Notes: a model not told the origin generated them from the sequence alone. DNA of 64,000 nt from CAYTID01 sp964437735 (GCA_964437735.1 CAYTID010000004.1:4007-68006); one strand, 5' to 3'; shown: positions 22,303 to 32,100, numbered from the stretch's first letter. Translations and numbers: made by a program.

Positions 22303-23181
22303 TTACACGGCTATCGATTCACTGATATATTTTCTTACAGAAAAGAGACTTCCTAAAAAACCTAAAATGGTGCCAAGAATTACAATAATCCCGTATATAT
22401 AAATATCAATTCTTAGAAAATCCAATAATTCCGCAGAAAGGAGTTTAGAGGCTGTCTGAATGATGATATAAAGAATAACCGACGAAATAAATCCACCGGA
22501 AATTCCTTGCAATATTCCTTCAAGCAAAAACGGCATTCGAATAAACCATCTTGTAGCGCCGACGAGTTTCATAGTTTTAATTAATTTACGTTTTGAATAG
22601 ATAGCAAGCCGTGTTGTATTCGAAACTAAAAAAACTGCCGATATACCTATTATTGCACCCATAATTAATCCAAGCGTGTTAAGAGATTTTGTTCTTTTGT
22701 CCAAAAATTCGATAATATCTTTTCTGTAAATAACCTCATCGATGCCTTTAACAGATTTAATTTTATCGAATATTATTTGAGCCGCTTCAGCCGTTTTATA
22801 TTTGTTGTTCAAATATATTTTAAAAGACGGAGGAAAAGGATTGAACTCCAAAATGCTCAGCACATCTTCGCCGAAATCTTCCTTAAAAATTTTTGAAGCA
22901 TCTTCTTTCGAAATGAATGTAATGCTATCGACACCTTCCGTTTTTAAAAGTAAATTTTGAATCTCGTAAATAGCAACCCGGGGAGCGGGCTCTTCAAGAA
23001 AAGCTTCCATCTCAACTTTTTCCCTTACTAAATCGACCAGCCGGGAAGTATTAATGGATACAATTATGAATAAACCAAGCAATATCAAGGAAATTGATAT
23101 TGTGATGATAGATGCTGCTGCGGCTAACTTAGCCCTTGAAAATCCCGAAAATCCTTCTTTGATTATGTATGCTATTTTCAT
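22303..23181 (-). CDS. ftsX: Cell division protein FtsX-like ABC transporter permease
   Basis: 292 residues. One N-terminal transmembrane helix (about 22-45), a periplasmic domain (about 50-165; DSITFISKEDA, FKIYLNN) and three further helices in a C-terminal permease core with KRKLIKTMKLVGAT. FtsX with the ATPase FtsE links the divisome to cell-wall hydrolases in the periplasm. FtsE is not adjacent here: the upstream genes are two lipoproteins, recR and ybaB. It is the last gene of that leftward run. Confidence 0.88.
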   Translation of the reverse strand: MKIAYIIKEGFSGFSRAKLAAAASIITISISLILLGLFIIVSINTSRLVDLVREKVEMEAFLEEPAPRVAIYEIQNLLLKTEGVDSITFISKEDASKIFKEDFGEDVLSILEFNPFPPSFKIYLNNKYKTAEAAQIIFDKIKSVKGIDEVIYRKDIIEFLDKRTKSLNTLGLIMGAIIGISAVFLVSNTTRLAIYSKRKLIKTMKLVGATRWFIRMPFLLEGILQGISGGFISSVILYIIIQTASKLLSAELLDFLRIDIYIYGIIVILGTILGFLGSLFSVRKYISESIAV

Positions 23182-23186
23182 ATAAA

Positions 23187-23693
23187 TTAAAAATTAGATT
23201 CGTCTTTCCAGCGGACAATTTTCCAATTTGAATTAAAATCCGCTCTCTCAAGTGTAAGGTTTGCATAACCGTCGATTCTTTCAACATCGCTCGGGTTAAA
23301 AGTTATCATGAGATTGAATCCGCGGACGACGGTTTTGCGTAAAGAATCACCGCTTGAAGCAACCTCATTGTTCCAAATTATTGAAAGCGATTGCGCGCTC
23401 TGAAACAAACCGTAAGTCGTCCTCATCTCGTCGTCGCGTCCCCAACTAACATCAACGCCAACTTCATAGTCACGATAGATGAAAGTAAAATTTGGACCGA
23501 TTAAAGCACCGTATAATGAGGTATCCTTAAAAGAGTACGCGTTTCGGAAGTTGCAAAGGACTCCGTCAATTTCATTTAAATTGGGACAAATTTGTTTTCC
23601 CGATCCATCGCCCCATCCGGGAGCGAACGGATTAACGCACGAAATACTGCAGAATAAAAAAGACACTACAGATATTTTAAAAATATTTTTCAT
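23187..23693 (-). CDS. Small lipoprotein, unrecognised family
   Basis: 168 residues. The N-terminus KNIFKISVVSFLFCSIS-C is a lipoprotein signal with Cys20 as the likely lipidation site. The mature part looks like a single alpha/beta domain containing LCNFRNAYSFKDTSLYGAL and a strand-rich second half ending in NSNWKIVRWKDES. The pattern (a helix start with DTSLY, later strands ending in W-K-I-V-R-W) recalls NTF2/SnoaL-like cone folds, but that is only a guess. It lies 5 bp before ftsX and 3 bp after a second lipoprotein that ends in the same manner, so both may be distant copies. Confidence 0.75.
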   Translation of the reverse strand: MKNIFKISVVSFLFCSISCVNPFAPGWGDGSGKQICPNLNEIDGVLCNFRNAYSFKDTSLYGALIGPNFTFIYRDYEVGVDVSWGRDDEMRTTYGLFQSAQSLSIIWNNEVASSGDSLRKTVVRGFNLMITFNPSDVERIDGYANLTLERADFNSNWKIVRWKDESNF

Positions 23694-23696
23694 TTA

Positions 23697-24281
23697 TTAT
23701 ATGCCGGTACTGAATAGAGCTTTTAAATAACTCCACGTATTCAGTGTGTCGGCTTTGAAATCAAACCATTTATATATACCCCACTCCAGTTTTCTATCGA
23801 CAGATAGATAAAATTGTAAATTACCGGAGAAATTTTTTGTGATATTCGGATGGTTGTGAGGAAAATAAAGAAAATAATCATAATAATATATAACAGAATC
23901 GGAAGTTATGCTGATTATTCTTTTATTTGAAAGGGCGAGTCCGGCATTTCCGAAGGGAGGTTTGCCTAAATTTCTCAGGTATTGACGTTCCGATTCGCGG
24001 TTCCACCCGATAAATATCGACCTGTCAATACCCGCTTCTGCAGCCGGTACAAATTCAAAATTTTTATCTGAAAATGACGAATCAATAAAACACTTTACAT
24101 AATTATCAACATTGTATTCTGAGATTGAATTTTTAAAATTTGTTATTACAATGTCGGGCGTTGTAGGTTGAATAAAACTTGAACTTTGCTGATATGGGTC
24201 TTCGGGAGGTCTGGTGCTGAAGAGATCGCATCCGGACAAAATTATAAAAAAAAGAATCAATATTTGATTATAAAATTTCAA
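23697..24281 (-). CDS. Small lipoprotein, unrecognised family
   Basis: 194 residues with a lipobox at the end of a short hydrophobic signal (FFIILSG-C19-D). Asp after the Cys would be a +2 inner-membrane-retention signal in enterobacteria; the rule may not hold in this group. The mature part has [13 protein letters not shown] followed by strands, ending in [11 protein letters not shown], similar in plan to its downstream neighbour. It overlaps the last codon of recR by 4 bp, so translation is likely coupled. Function unknown; the cluster with ftsX could mean an envelope role. Confidence 0.75.
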   Translation of the reverse strand: MKFYNQILILFFIILSGCDLFSTRPPEDPYQQSSSFIQPTTPDIVITNFKNSISEYNVDNYVKCFIDSSFSDKNFEFVPAAEAGIDRSIFIGWNRESERQYLRNLGKPPFGNAGLALSNKRIISITSDSVIYYYDYFLYFPHNHPNITKNFSGNLQFYLSVDRKLEWGIYKWFDFKADTLNTWSYLKALFSTGI

Positions 24282-24874
24282 ACAACTACCCTTCCTTCGA
24301 TTGCACGCGACAATGTCGCCTGATCTGCAAATTCAAGATCTCCGCCAATCGGAATCCCTCTTGCAATTCTCGTTATCTTTAAGCCAAGCGGCTTCAAGAG
24401 ACGGGAGAGATAAAGAGTTGTGGCTTCACCTTCGACATTTGGATTTAAAGCCAATATGATCTCAGATGTATTATCGTCAATTCTGTTCAGCAGTTCTTTG
24501 ATTTTTATTTCATCTGGTCCGATTCCATCGAGAGGCGAAAGAGATCCGCCGAGCACATGATATAAGCCGTCGAAGTCGTTTGTTTTTTCTATAGCGAACA
24601 CATCGCTCGGTTCTTCAACAACACAGATTGTATTTTTATCTCTTTTATGGCTTGAGCATATGGGGCAGGGATCTTCTTCCGTGAAGTTAAAACAGACGCC
24701 GCAATTTTTCACTTTATCTTTTACTCCGACGAGCGCTTTTGCCATGTACACAACTTCTTCGCGCGGAAGTTTCATAATATACATAGCCAGCCGCTGAGCT
24801 GTTTTCCTTCCGATGCCGGGAAGCTGTGAAAATTCTTCTACCAAAATTTCCAATGACTCTGACGTATAAAGCAT
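24278..24874 (-). CDS. recR: Recombination protein RecR
   Basis: 198 residues. Forms a ring clamp with RecO at single-strand gaps and helps RecA loading. Features in order: N-terminal helix-hairpin-helix ([13 protein letters not shown]), a four-Cys zinc finger ([16 protein letters not shown]), a TOPRIM domain ([15 protein letters not shown]) and the conserved [19 protein letters not shown]. Downstream of ybaB with 11 bp between them, the usual pairing. Confidence 0.96.
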   Translation of the reverse strand: MLYTSESLEILVEEFSQLPGIGRKTAQRLAMYIMKLPREEVVYMAKALVGVKDKVKNCGVCFNFTEEDPCPICSSHKRDKNTICVVEEPSDVFAIEKTNDFDGLYHVLGGSLSPLDGIGPDEIKIKELLNRIDDNTSEIILALNPNVEGEATTLYLSRLLKPLGLKITRIARGIPIGGDLEFADQATLSRAIEGRVVV

Positions 24875-24885
24875 ATAATTTTTAT

Positions 24886-25233
24886 TTAAAAGCCCGGTAA
24901 ATTTAAACCGGGAATATTAGGCAGCATTCCTGATGTAACCTTCCCCATCTCTTCTTGTGCCATCTTTTGAGAATCTTCCAACGCTTTATTGACTGCCGCG
25001 ACTAATAAATCCTCAAGCATTTCAGCGTCGTCGGGATTAATAACTTCTTTTTCGATTTGTATTTTTAATATTTGTTGTTTTCCGTTCGCAGTAACTTTTA
25101 TCATACCGCCGCCGGCTTCAGCGTTAATGGTTTTATTCTCTAACTCGGCTTGAACCTTTGCCATTTTTTCCTGCATTTGTTGTACTTGCTTCATCATTGC
25201 CTGCATATTAGGCATTCCGCCCGGCATTTTCAT
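24886..25233 (-). CDS. ybaB: YbaB/EbfC-family nucleoid-associated protein
   Basis: 115 residues. Small DNA-binding dimer of the EbfC family. N-terminal coiled-coil ([19 protein letters not shown]), then beta-strands [20 protein letters not shown] and helices [18 protein letters not shown]. Gly/Met-rich ends. Always found beside recR; here the first gene of ybaB-recR-lipoprotein-lipoprotein-ftsX. The ATG follows AAGAGGTAAAG. Confidence 0.93.
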   Translation of the reverse strand: MKMPGGMPNMQAMMKQVQQMQEKMAKVQAELENKTINAEAGGGMIKVTANGKQQILKIQIEKEVINPDDAEMLEDLLVAAVNKALEDSQKMAQEEMGKVTSGMLPNIPGLNLPGF

Positions 25234-25364
25234 CTTTACCTCTTTTGTTATTGTAAATTTACGTTTTATAAAATATATTGCTTTTGAAGCGTAAAATCAA
25301 TTTTTGTAACTTGCGGCTATAACAAACGTAAGTGTATTCAGCTGTATAAATTGAAAGGAAAAAT

Positions 25365-26348
25365 ATGACGCACAAAATATCGGTTAAAATAATTTTCTTG
25401 TTAATCTGTTTATTTGGTTTTAATAGCTTCTTATACGCATTGAACTCAACATCCGAAAAAGGGATTGAACTTTTTGATCAAAAAAAATACAAAGAAGCGA
25501 AGGAATTATTTATATCAATTATCAAAAAAGAACCGAAGAACTCAATCGCAGCATATTATCTGGGAAGGATCGCATTTACAGAAGAAGATTATGAAAAGGC
25601 ATCGGAGTGGTTCGAAAAAGCAGCGGACACAGAAAAAAATAATTCCGTATATCACCTATGGCTTGGAAAAAGTTATGCACAGGAAGCCCGGAGCGCAGGT
25701 GTTTTGCGCCAGCCTTTCATCGCCCGTAAAATGAAATCCTCTCTTGAGCGTGCAATATCACTTGACCCTGACAATATCGAAGCCCGCTTTTTCCTGATGG
25801 GATTTTTTCAGCGGGCGCCGGGAATTATGGGAGGCGGTATGGAAAAAGCGAAAGAACAAGCTGCCGAAATTAAGAAACGGAATAGTTTTCAGGGGCATAT
25901 CGCTTTCGGAAATTTGTATGAGCACGAAAAAAACCTCACCGCAGCAGAACAGGAATACAAAGAAGCGGTTAAGAAACACCCCGACAGCTTATCCGCTTAT
26001 TACAATTTAGGAATATTTTATTCAAACCATAACCGCTACGAAGAAGCTTTTAAATTATTTGACGATTTGCTTGTCAGAAAACCGGATGAAATTAAGATAT
26101 ATTATTACATAGGGAGAACAGGGGCTGTATCGGGACTTAAATTACCGGAATCCGAACAGGCGCTTATAAAATTTCTTAAGCACGATCCGCTCGCAGACAA
26201 AGAGTGGCAGGTTGCGGCACACTGGCGGCTTGGTATGGTTTATGAAAAAAAGGGGGATTTGCAAAACGCTAAAAAAGAATACAATAATGCGTTGAAATTA
26301 AATCCCGACCATAAACAGACAAAAGAAGCGTTAAAGAAGTTGAAATAA
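25365..26348 (+). CDS. Secreted/periplasmic TPR-repeat protein
   Basis: 327 residues with a signal peptide (hydrophobic IIFLLICLFGFNSFLYA, cleavage after ALN or near) and at least six tetratricopeptide repeats across residues 30-325 (AAYYLGRIAFTEEDYEKA, AYYNLGIFYSNHNRYEEA, WRLGMVYEKKGDLQNA). A segment without repeats lies around GIMGGGMEKAKEQAAEIKK. TPR proteins scaffold other proteins; no partner is evident. It is divergent from ybaB, stands alone and has AAAGGAAAAAT before its ATG. Confidence 0.85.
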   Translation: MTHKISVKIIFLLICLFGFNSFLYALNSTSEKGIELFDQKKYKEAKELFISIIKKEPKNSIAAYYLGRIAFTEEDYEKASEWFEKAADTEKNNSVYHLWLGKSYAQEARSAGVLRQPFIARKMKSSLERAISLDPDNIEARFFLMGFFQRAPGIMGGGMEKAKEQAAEIKKRNSFQGHIAFGNLYEHEKNLTAAEQEYKEAVKKHPDSLSAYYNLGIFYSNHNRYEEAFKLFDDLLVRKPDEIKIYYYIGRTGAVSGLKLPESEQALIKFLKHDPLADKEWQVAAHWRLGMVYEKKGDLQNAKKEYNNALKLNPDHKQTKEALKKLK

Positions 26349-26519
26349 CTTAGACCACAGAACAACTTCCATTTAAGATTTGTTGAAAAAACCGGACAGG
26401 GAAGCGGATATGCAGGATGGTAAAATAATGTTGTAATATAATTATTAAAGCCGAGATAAAATAAATCAGAAATTGTGTGAAAATGTGTGATGCTAATTTA
26501 ATAAGAATAAAGCAATAAA

Positions 26520-27020
26520 TTATCGTAAAGTTATATTTGCCCAAGCCATAAATTCTGTAAGACTCAGAATTTCGATTTTCTTATCAGCATTCACTGTGGA
26601 AGTATATTTTCTGTGAGCGGCAGCTTCTTTTAACCAAGGAATTGCTCCAGTTTTCCAACCCTTCCCATCAATAATAATTAAGATGTGTTTTTCAGGCATT
26701 GTTTCGATACTGTTGAGATATAAATATGGTAATTTTTCGTCAACCGATCCTGTAACCTGTTGCCACTTACATTCAATACGTGTTTCCAGATTATACCGAG
26801 TAGATTTTAATAGAAATTCTGTTTTACCAGTATGTTTATATATTGTATCATATGGTACGTTGGTCAACAGAACTTCATCACCAAATTTTGCGGGATTCTT
26901 TTTCCAATCTTTGTATTTTGCTATTTTAAATCCTTTTTGACTGCAAACGGTTTTTACTGTTTGTTCGAGAAGATTACCTGATGATGTTCGTCGTTTTGGT
27001 CTATTAATTTTTTTTGCCAT
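26520..27020 (-). CDS. Predicted type II restriction endonuclease, PD-(D/E)XK-type
   Basis: 166 residues, small basic protein. The core has GDEVLLTNVPYDTIYKHTG-like residues followed by RIECKWQQ, a D/E-x-K type nuclease motif (E-C-K) with a following Gln as in many restriction enzymes of this fold. The C-terminal half contains HILIIIDGKGWKTGAIPWL, a strand that would pair with the nuclease core. It lies 5 bp after the stop of a Dam-type adenine methylase gene in the same direction, so the pair reads as a type II restriction-modification system. The specificity is not shown; the methylase family often uses GATC. Confidence 0.7.
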   Translation of the reverse strand: MAKKINRPKRRTSSGNLLEQTVKTVCSQKGFKIAKYKDWKKNPAKFGDEVLLTNVPYDTIYKHTGKTEFLLKSTRYNLETRIECKWQQVTGSVDEKLPYLYLNSIETMPEKHILIIIDGKGWKTGAIPWLKEAAAHRKYTSTVNADKKIEILSLTEFMAWANITLR

Positions 27021-27025
27021 AAAAC

Positions 27026-27913
27026 TTAGTAGTTTGTAATAATCAATTCATTAATTTTTCCACGACCTTCAGCTTTACAGTTAATTGCTCGGCTTGCTTT
27101 AACAATTTTTGCATTGTAATTCTTATATAAATCTTTCACCGTTTCTGTATACGAATTAGATAACATATAATAAACACCTCTTTTGGTTAATTTATCACAA
27201 ACTTCCCTTAGTGCGAATTGGGAGTCTAAATCAAAGTCATCTTTATAGTATTTTGTAAATGATGATGTTTTATTTAATGGAACATATGGTGGATCAAAAT
27301 AGACAAAATCTCCTTTACGAGCTTTCCTTTCTACAGCTTCAAATGAAGCTGAGGTAATCTCAGTTTTTTTTAATAAAGCACTGCAAGCTATTAGATTATC
27401 TTCATCAACTATTTTCGGATTCTTATAGAAACCAAAAGGGACGTTGAAATAACCGTCTGAGTTCATCCTATACAATCCATTGAAGCAAGTTTTATTCAAA
27501 TATATCAACCTGCTTGCTTTTTCTACTTTGCTCCAATATTTGTATTCATCAAATCTATCTGTGCCTCTAAGTTCATAGAAATATTTTTCAGTATTCTTAT
27601 GTTTTTTCAAACTCTTTATGAGTTCTTCAACGTTGTTTTGAATAACTTCATATAAGTTAATTAAATCAGGATTTATATCTGAAATATATCCATAGTTTGG
27701 CTTAATTTTAAAAAATAATGCACCACCACCCACAAAAGGTTCAAAAAACCGATTATATTCTCTTGGTAGACGTTTCAAAAGTTCTCCAAGCAGTTGCCTT
27801 TTTCCGCCGGGCCATTTTAAAAATGGACTACAAGCAACTTTTTCAAAATTCTTTTCTATACTATATAATGCAAGTTGTTCTTTGATTGACAATATTAATG
27901 TTTCTGTTCGCAT
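27026..27913 (-). CDS. dam: Dam-family DNA adenine-N6 methyltransferase
   Basis: 295 residues. Methylates adenine N6 in a short DNA site with S-adenosylmethionine. Motif X/I regions: FLKWPGGKRQLLGELL and FFEPFVGGGALFF (SAM-binding); motif IV DPPYVPLNK (catalytic DPPY). The overall order is that of the Dam/DpnII alpha class, usual length 270-300. The next gene is a small PD-(D/E)XK nuclease, so it probably protects host DNA from that enzyme rather than being an orphan regulator. No repressor of C-protein type is nearby. Confidence 0.88.
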   Translation of the reverse strand: MRTETLILSIKEQLALYSIEKNFEKVACSPFLKWPGGKRQLLGELLKRLPREYNRFFEPFVGGGALFFKIKPNYGYISDINPDLINLYEVIQNNVEELIKSLKKHKNTEKYFYELRGTDRFDEYKYWSKVEKASRLIYLNKTCFNGLYRMNSDGYFNVPFGFYKNPKIVDEDNLIACSALLKKTEITSASFEAVERKARKGDFVYFDPPYVPLNKTSSFTKYYKDDFDLDSQFALREVCDKLTKRGVYYMLSNSYTETVKDLYKNYNAKIVKASRAINCKAEGRGKINELIITNY

Positions 27914-27987
27914 ACTTTACAAGTATACTATATACAAACATTAAATGCAACGTTAACTAAAATGATTTGTAAAGCCTAACAATTATT

Positions 27988-28377
27988 TTATTTTAAATTT
28001 TCATCTACCGGTTCCCAGAGCTCGATCTTGTTTCCCTCCGGGTCCAGTATCCAGCCGAACTTTCCGTATTCATATTCTTCAATTTCTCCTACAACTTCAA
28101 CGCCTTCCTGTCGTAAAACTTCCAGCAGAGCCTTAAGATTTTCCACCCTGTAATTGAACATGAATTGCTTCTCGCTGGGTGAAAAATATTTAGTATTCTC
28201 GGAAAACGGACTCCATGCCGTATAGCATTTTTTATCCGGTTCAGCGGCGTCACGCCACTCAAAAAGTCCGCCGTATTGGTCGGACTCGATGCCGAGATGC
28301 TTTTTGTACCATTCTTTTGTTTTTTCGGGATCTTTTGTTTTAAAAAATACTCCGCCTAATCCTGTAACGCGTTTCAT
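27988..28377 (-). CDS. VOC-family (glyoxalase/dioxygenase fold) protein
   Basis: 129 residues. Two beta-alpha-beta-beta-beta units of the vicinal oxygen chelate fold: GGVFFKTKDPEKTKEWYKKHLG then MFNYRVENLKALLEVL, ending in GNKIELWEP where the Glu is the usual metal ligand. The enzyme class cannot be assigned. Its start region overlaps the end of the radical SAM gene upstream by 38 bp in another frame, and GAGAGGAAAC precedes its ATG. A second VOC gene of different sequence is at 39.8 kb. Confidence 0.82.
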   Translation of the reverse strand: MKRVTGLGGVFFKTKDPEKTKEWYKKHLGIESDQYGGLFEWRDAAEPDKKCYTAWSPFSENTKYFSPSEKQFMFNYRVENLKALLEVLRQEGVEVVGEIEEYEYGKFGWILDPEGNKIELWEPVDENLK

Positions 28378-29509
28378 TTGTTTCCTCTCTTAATATATTT
28401 TTGTAAAAAGTTGAATCTCTTTTTTCGAGTATCTCAATTATAACATTCTCAATATTTTTATTCACACCTTTAATTTTCAATAAATCACTTTTAAGTTTTG
28501 ATAATGGTTCTTTTATCTGAGAGATATTGTACGCCGCATATCCAAACTGGGATTTTCCTCCTGCTATTTTCAGATAATAGTCAATGTGCTCGAGTATTAC
28601 AACTGTCAGATCGTTGTCATCAAGAATAGCTCTGAATAATGGCACAGGAATTCGCATCGGCATATTATATTTTCGCGCGATCTTATAAAATCTTTTGTTA
28701 ATTTCATCATAATATCCGCTTGCCGCCAGTCCCCATTCGTTCTGCGGATAAATTTCCTGGTATCTTTCTGTCAGCTCAGGGTAATTCTTTTTCAGTGTGT
28801 CTAAAAAATGCTCTTTCTGCTTTCCTTCTTTGAGGGTCATGCCGGCAAATATTATAAAGTCGATACCGGTATCCCTCGCTTTACTTACAGATTCTTCAAG
28901 AAGCTCCGTAGTATCTGTGATGAACGGTATTACGGGCATAAGAAACATGCCGCACGGTATGCCTTCGTGCTTAAACCGGGCAAGTGTTTTGAGTCTTTCA
29001 CCGGGCGGCGGGACACCGGGCTCAAGTAAAGCGCTTATCTTTTCGTCAACGGAAGAAAAACTGTAGCTCACAATTACGCGGTTCTTTTTATTTATTTCCT
29101 TTAATATGTCAAGGTCTCTTTTCACAAGAGTCGATTTTGTAAGAACGTGAACGGGGAAATTTTTTTCGGAGATCAACTGAAGTGTTTTCCGGCTCAGCTG
29201 ATATTTGTTTTCAACGGGCTGATAAGTGTCGCACACACCGCCGCCCAATAAAATAAAGCTGCGTTTGAAAGGCGTGCGTTTTCTTCCGGGATCCAATTCA
29301 CGGCGAAGTATATCTACCGCATTGATTTTTACGGTTATGTCCTTGCCGAATTCTCCCTCCACGAAATATTTCTCCGAGCGCCCGTCGCAGTAAACGCAAT
29401 TATGCAGACAGCCCCTGTACAAATTCATTCCATAACGCGAAATAAACCAAGAATCTATCTTTTTATGCTTCCTTAAGAGCGTTTTTGCTTCGGTTTCTTT
29501 TATGCTCAT
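28340..29509 (-). CDS. Radical SAM protein, SPL-type (spore photoproduct lyase-like family)
   Basis: 389 residues. The cysteines C34, C38 and C41 in RGCLHNCVYCDGR bind the [4Fe-4S] cluster that cleaves S-adenosylmethionine. Next come a barrel with FILLGGGVCDTYQPVE, a VLTKSTLVKRD strand and VSYSFSSVDEK. The pattern matches the SPL-family radical SAM proteins often found with photolyase-like roles or of unknown use; this one lacks a clear assignment. It leads the VOC gene by an overlap of 38 bp. Confidence 0.75.
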   Translation of the reverse strand: MSIKETEAKTLLRKHKKIDSWFISRYGMNLYRGCLHNCVYCDGRSEKYFVEGEFGKDITVKINAVDILRRELDPGRKRTPFKRSFILLGGGVCDTYQPVENKYQLSRKTLQLISEKNFPVHVLTKSTLVKRDLDILKEINKKNRVIVSYSFSSVDEKISALLEPGVPPPGERLKTLARFKHEGIPCGMFLMPVIPFITDTTELLEESVSKARDTGIDFIIFAGMTLKEGKQKEHFLDTLKKNYPELTERYQEIYPQNEWGLAASGYYDEINKRFYKIARKYNMPMRIPVPLFRAILDDNDLTVVILEHIDYYLKIAGGKSQFGYAAYNISQIKEPLSKLKSDLLKIKGVNKNIENVIIEILEKRDSTFYKNILREETNETRYRIRRSIF

Positions 29510-29562
29510 TGATTATTAAATGTCTTATGATTAATTTAATATATAAAATTCCGGAATCATTA

Positions 29563-32100
29563 ATGTTAAAAAAAATATATTCTCTCTTTCTCATCGGTTT
29601 GGTTATTTGCAATACCGAAAACGGGAATTGCAGTTCTGCCGGTTTTTTAGAGGGGAGGATAAGCGATAAAAACTCAAAGGAATATCTTACAGGAGTGAAT
29701 ATATCTCTGCTTGATACGAAGCTGGGGACCGCCGCAGACAAAGAAGGATTTTATGTAGTGAATAATATTCCTCCGGGTGATTACGATGTGAAATACAGTC
29801 TTTTGGGATATAAAACCGTTATAATGAAAGGTGTTGTGATTTTGGGAGGGAGACGGACAAAAATTGATGTCGAGATGATTGCTTCGGCGGTAGAAATGGA
29901 TGTTGTGGAGATTGTCGTTCAGAAACCGCTTATACAAAAGGAGCAACCGGCAACTGTTTATTCGATCGGTGAATTGAAGATCGAAAAGCTGCCTGTATCG
30001 AACTTCCGGGAATTAATTTCATTGCAACCGGGTATTACGCCTGAAGGAAATGTTCGCGGAGGGAAAACAAATGAAGTAATGTATCTGATCGACGGACTAC
30101 CGGTTCAGGATGTATTGAGCGGCGGATTGGGAACCAACCTTCCGAAAAGTTCTATCACCGGAATAAATATCCATGCCGGCGGTTTCGATGCTGAATATGG
30201 AAACGCATTATCAGGAATAGTAAATATTATTACTAAAACAGGAAGCGACAAACACAAGTTCAGCTTGCGAGTTGAAAGAGACAACTGGGCACCGGAAAAA
30301 CTTAATAAACAACAAGATCGGCTTACAGAAATTGAGCTGTCAGCGGGCGGTCCGATAGCGCAGAATAGTTTATATTATCAGACATCAAATATTATTCATT
30401 ACAGCGACACTCGCTGGTGGCTGGATTTCAAACAATTCGGCATTTCACCGGTTAATTGTGAATTTTCGGGTTTCGGAAAGCTTGAGTATTTAATTTCAAA
30501 AAATATTAAAGTTGGCTTTCAGGGAATCTATTCTTTGAGAAATTGGAATGATTATGAATTTAGCTGGAGGTTTAATCTGCCGGGATTACCTAAAAGAGAA
30601 CGTAATTCATACAGGGTTGCCCTTATGCTGTCGCACACATTTTCACAAACGTCTTATTACACATTAAGCTTAAGCAGATATTTTTTGGGGACTTCGATAG
30701 GCGAGGATAAAAAAGAATTATCAAACCTAACACCATACGAATATGATTTTTTCCTTCGCTATATTGTCGCGGGTAAACGTAATTGGTGGGCTGATACACG
30801 CCAGATTGTCTACACATTGAAAGGAGACATCACTACTATTCTTGCGAAGATCCATATTATAAAAGTCGGTATGGAAATCAATCAATACGATTTATTTTCT
30901 GATGTGTTGAAATACGATCCGCAACTTTCATATTTTGGGAAACCTCTTTTTGGTGTTCCGTTATTAAATTACAGCAATCGTTATAATTATTTTCCCAGGT
31001 CGGGAAGCATTTATCTGCAGGATAAAATTGAAAATACGGATGACGGTTCGCAGTTAAGCTTTGGAGTTCGTTGGGACTTTCTTGATCCAACGGCTGAAAG
31101 ACCTGTAGTGGAATTTATACCGACGCGACCCGGTGAATATCGGCAAGTTGTAATGGGAAGCACAAAAGCTAAATTTAAACACCAGATCAGCCCGCGTATT
31201 GCCATCGCCTTACCCGTAGGGTTGGCGTCATTCATGTTTGTAAATTTCGGTTACTATTTCCAATATCCGTTATTCGATCATTTATATTCCGGTATCAGTC
31301 CTTCACAAATAAAAACAGGATCGCGAAATGTGTTAGTCGGAAATCCCGATCTTGAACCGGAAAAAACGATTGCCTGGGAAGCGGGATTAAAACACGGATT
31401 TTCAGCCAACATTACAGGATCGATAACCTATTTTAAAAAGAAAACAAAAAACCAGATTGACTCAAAAACTCTGATACCGTTTGATTCGAAATCAGCGGGG
31501 GATTTTGGTTTTGCAGAATATGTAAATAACGCTGAAGCTGCGGCAGAAGGATTGGAATTTGTAGTAAGCAAAGAGAACGACAAAGGATTGTCGGGAAGTA
31601 TTTCCTATTCCTACATGACCACGGAAGGAATCAGTGAATACGTTGACCAAACAATCAACCGTGCGCAGTGGGGCTTTCCGCTGGCAGTACAGCCGTTTCC
31701 ACTAAGCTGGGATCAGCGACACACTATTAAAGTCGATGCTGATATAATTTTGCCGGGAGAGATTCAAACGAATTTAATTGTTTTATACAATACGCCCAGG
31801 CCCTACACATTTTATCCGACGCGCGACGGGTATAATGCGCTTGATTCAACTAAAGCATTCCTTCCGAACAATTTCAGGATGGAGGAAGTTTTGTTCATAA
31901 ATTTAAAATTTTCAAAAACTTTCAATTTCGGGAAAGAACGGCTTTACAGGCTAACCATGTTTGCGGATGTTCGAAATATTTTAAACAGGGCAAATGTAAA
32001 ATGGATTGACTCGAGCGGTAGAATCGGGGGGGAGCTGAAAGACCCCGGAGCTTACTACGACCCCAGACGCATCAGAGTCGGCGCAGTAATTGATTTTTAG
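29563..32100 (+). CDS. TonB-dependent receptor (outer membrane)
   Basis: 845 residues from the ATG at 29563. An upstream ATG at 29485 is in frame but would place 26 residues before a good signal peptide (LKKIYSLFLIGLVICN) and overlap the divergent gene, so it is rejected. Domains: carboxypeptidase regulatory-like beta-sandwich (GRISDKNSKEYLTGVNISL), plug with NEVMYLIDGLPVQD and NALSGIVNIITKTGS, and a beta-barrel ending in RIRVGAVIDF. Ligand unknown. A small lipoprotein gene begins 5 bp after its stop, probably a partner; that gene carries a frameshift. Confidence 0.88.
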   Translation: MLKKIYSLFLIGLVICNTENGNCSSAGFLEGRISDKNSKEYLTGVNISLLDTKLGTAADKEGFYVVNNIPPGDYDVKYSLLGYKTVIMKGVVILGGRRTKIDVEMIASAVEMDVVEIVVQKPLIQKEQPATVYSIGELKIEKLPVSNFRELISLQPGITPEGNVRGGKTNEVMYLIDGLPVQDVLSGGLGTNLPKSSITGINIHAGGFDAEYGNALSGIVNIITKTGSDKHKFSLRVERDNWAPEKLNKQQDRLTEIELSAGGPIAQNSLYYQTSNIIHYSDTRWWLDFKQFGISPVNCEFSGFGKLEYLISKNIKVGFQGIYSLRNWNDYEFSWRFNLPGLPKRERNSYRVALMLSHTFSQTSYYTLSLSRYFLGTSIGEDKKELSNLTPYEYDFFLRYIVAGKRNWWADTRQIVYTLKGDITTILAKIHIIKVGMEINQYDLFSDVLKYDPQLSYFGKPLFGVPLLNYSNRYNYFPRSGSIYLQDKIENTDDGSQLSFGVRWDFLDPTAERPVVEFIPTRPGEYRQVVMGSTKAKFKHQISPRIAIALPVGLASFMFVNFGYYFQYPLFDHLYSGISPSQIKTGSRNVLVGNPDLEPEKTIAWEAGLKHGFSANITGSITYFKKKTKNQIDSKTLIPFDSKSAGDFGFAEYVNNAEAAAEGLEFVVSKENDKGLSGSISYSYMTTEGISEYVDQTINRAQWGFPLAVQPFPLSWDQRHTIKVDADIILPGEIQTNLIVLYNTPRPYTFYPTRDGYNALDSTKAFLPNNFRMEEVLFINLKFSKTFNFGKERLYRLTMFADVRNILNRANVKWIDSSGRIGGELKDPGAYYDPRRIRVGAVIDF

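Noticed and set aside
26349..26519. Gap between TPR gene and restriction gene
   Set aside because: Looked for tRNA, terminators and small genes; nothing convincing found.
29485..29562. Longer N-terminus of the second TonB receptor
   Set aside because: It has no ribosome site, overlaps the divergent gene and would sit in front of a normal signal peptide.
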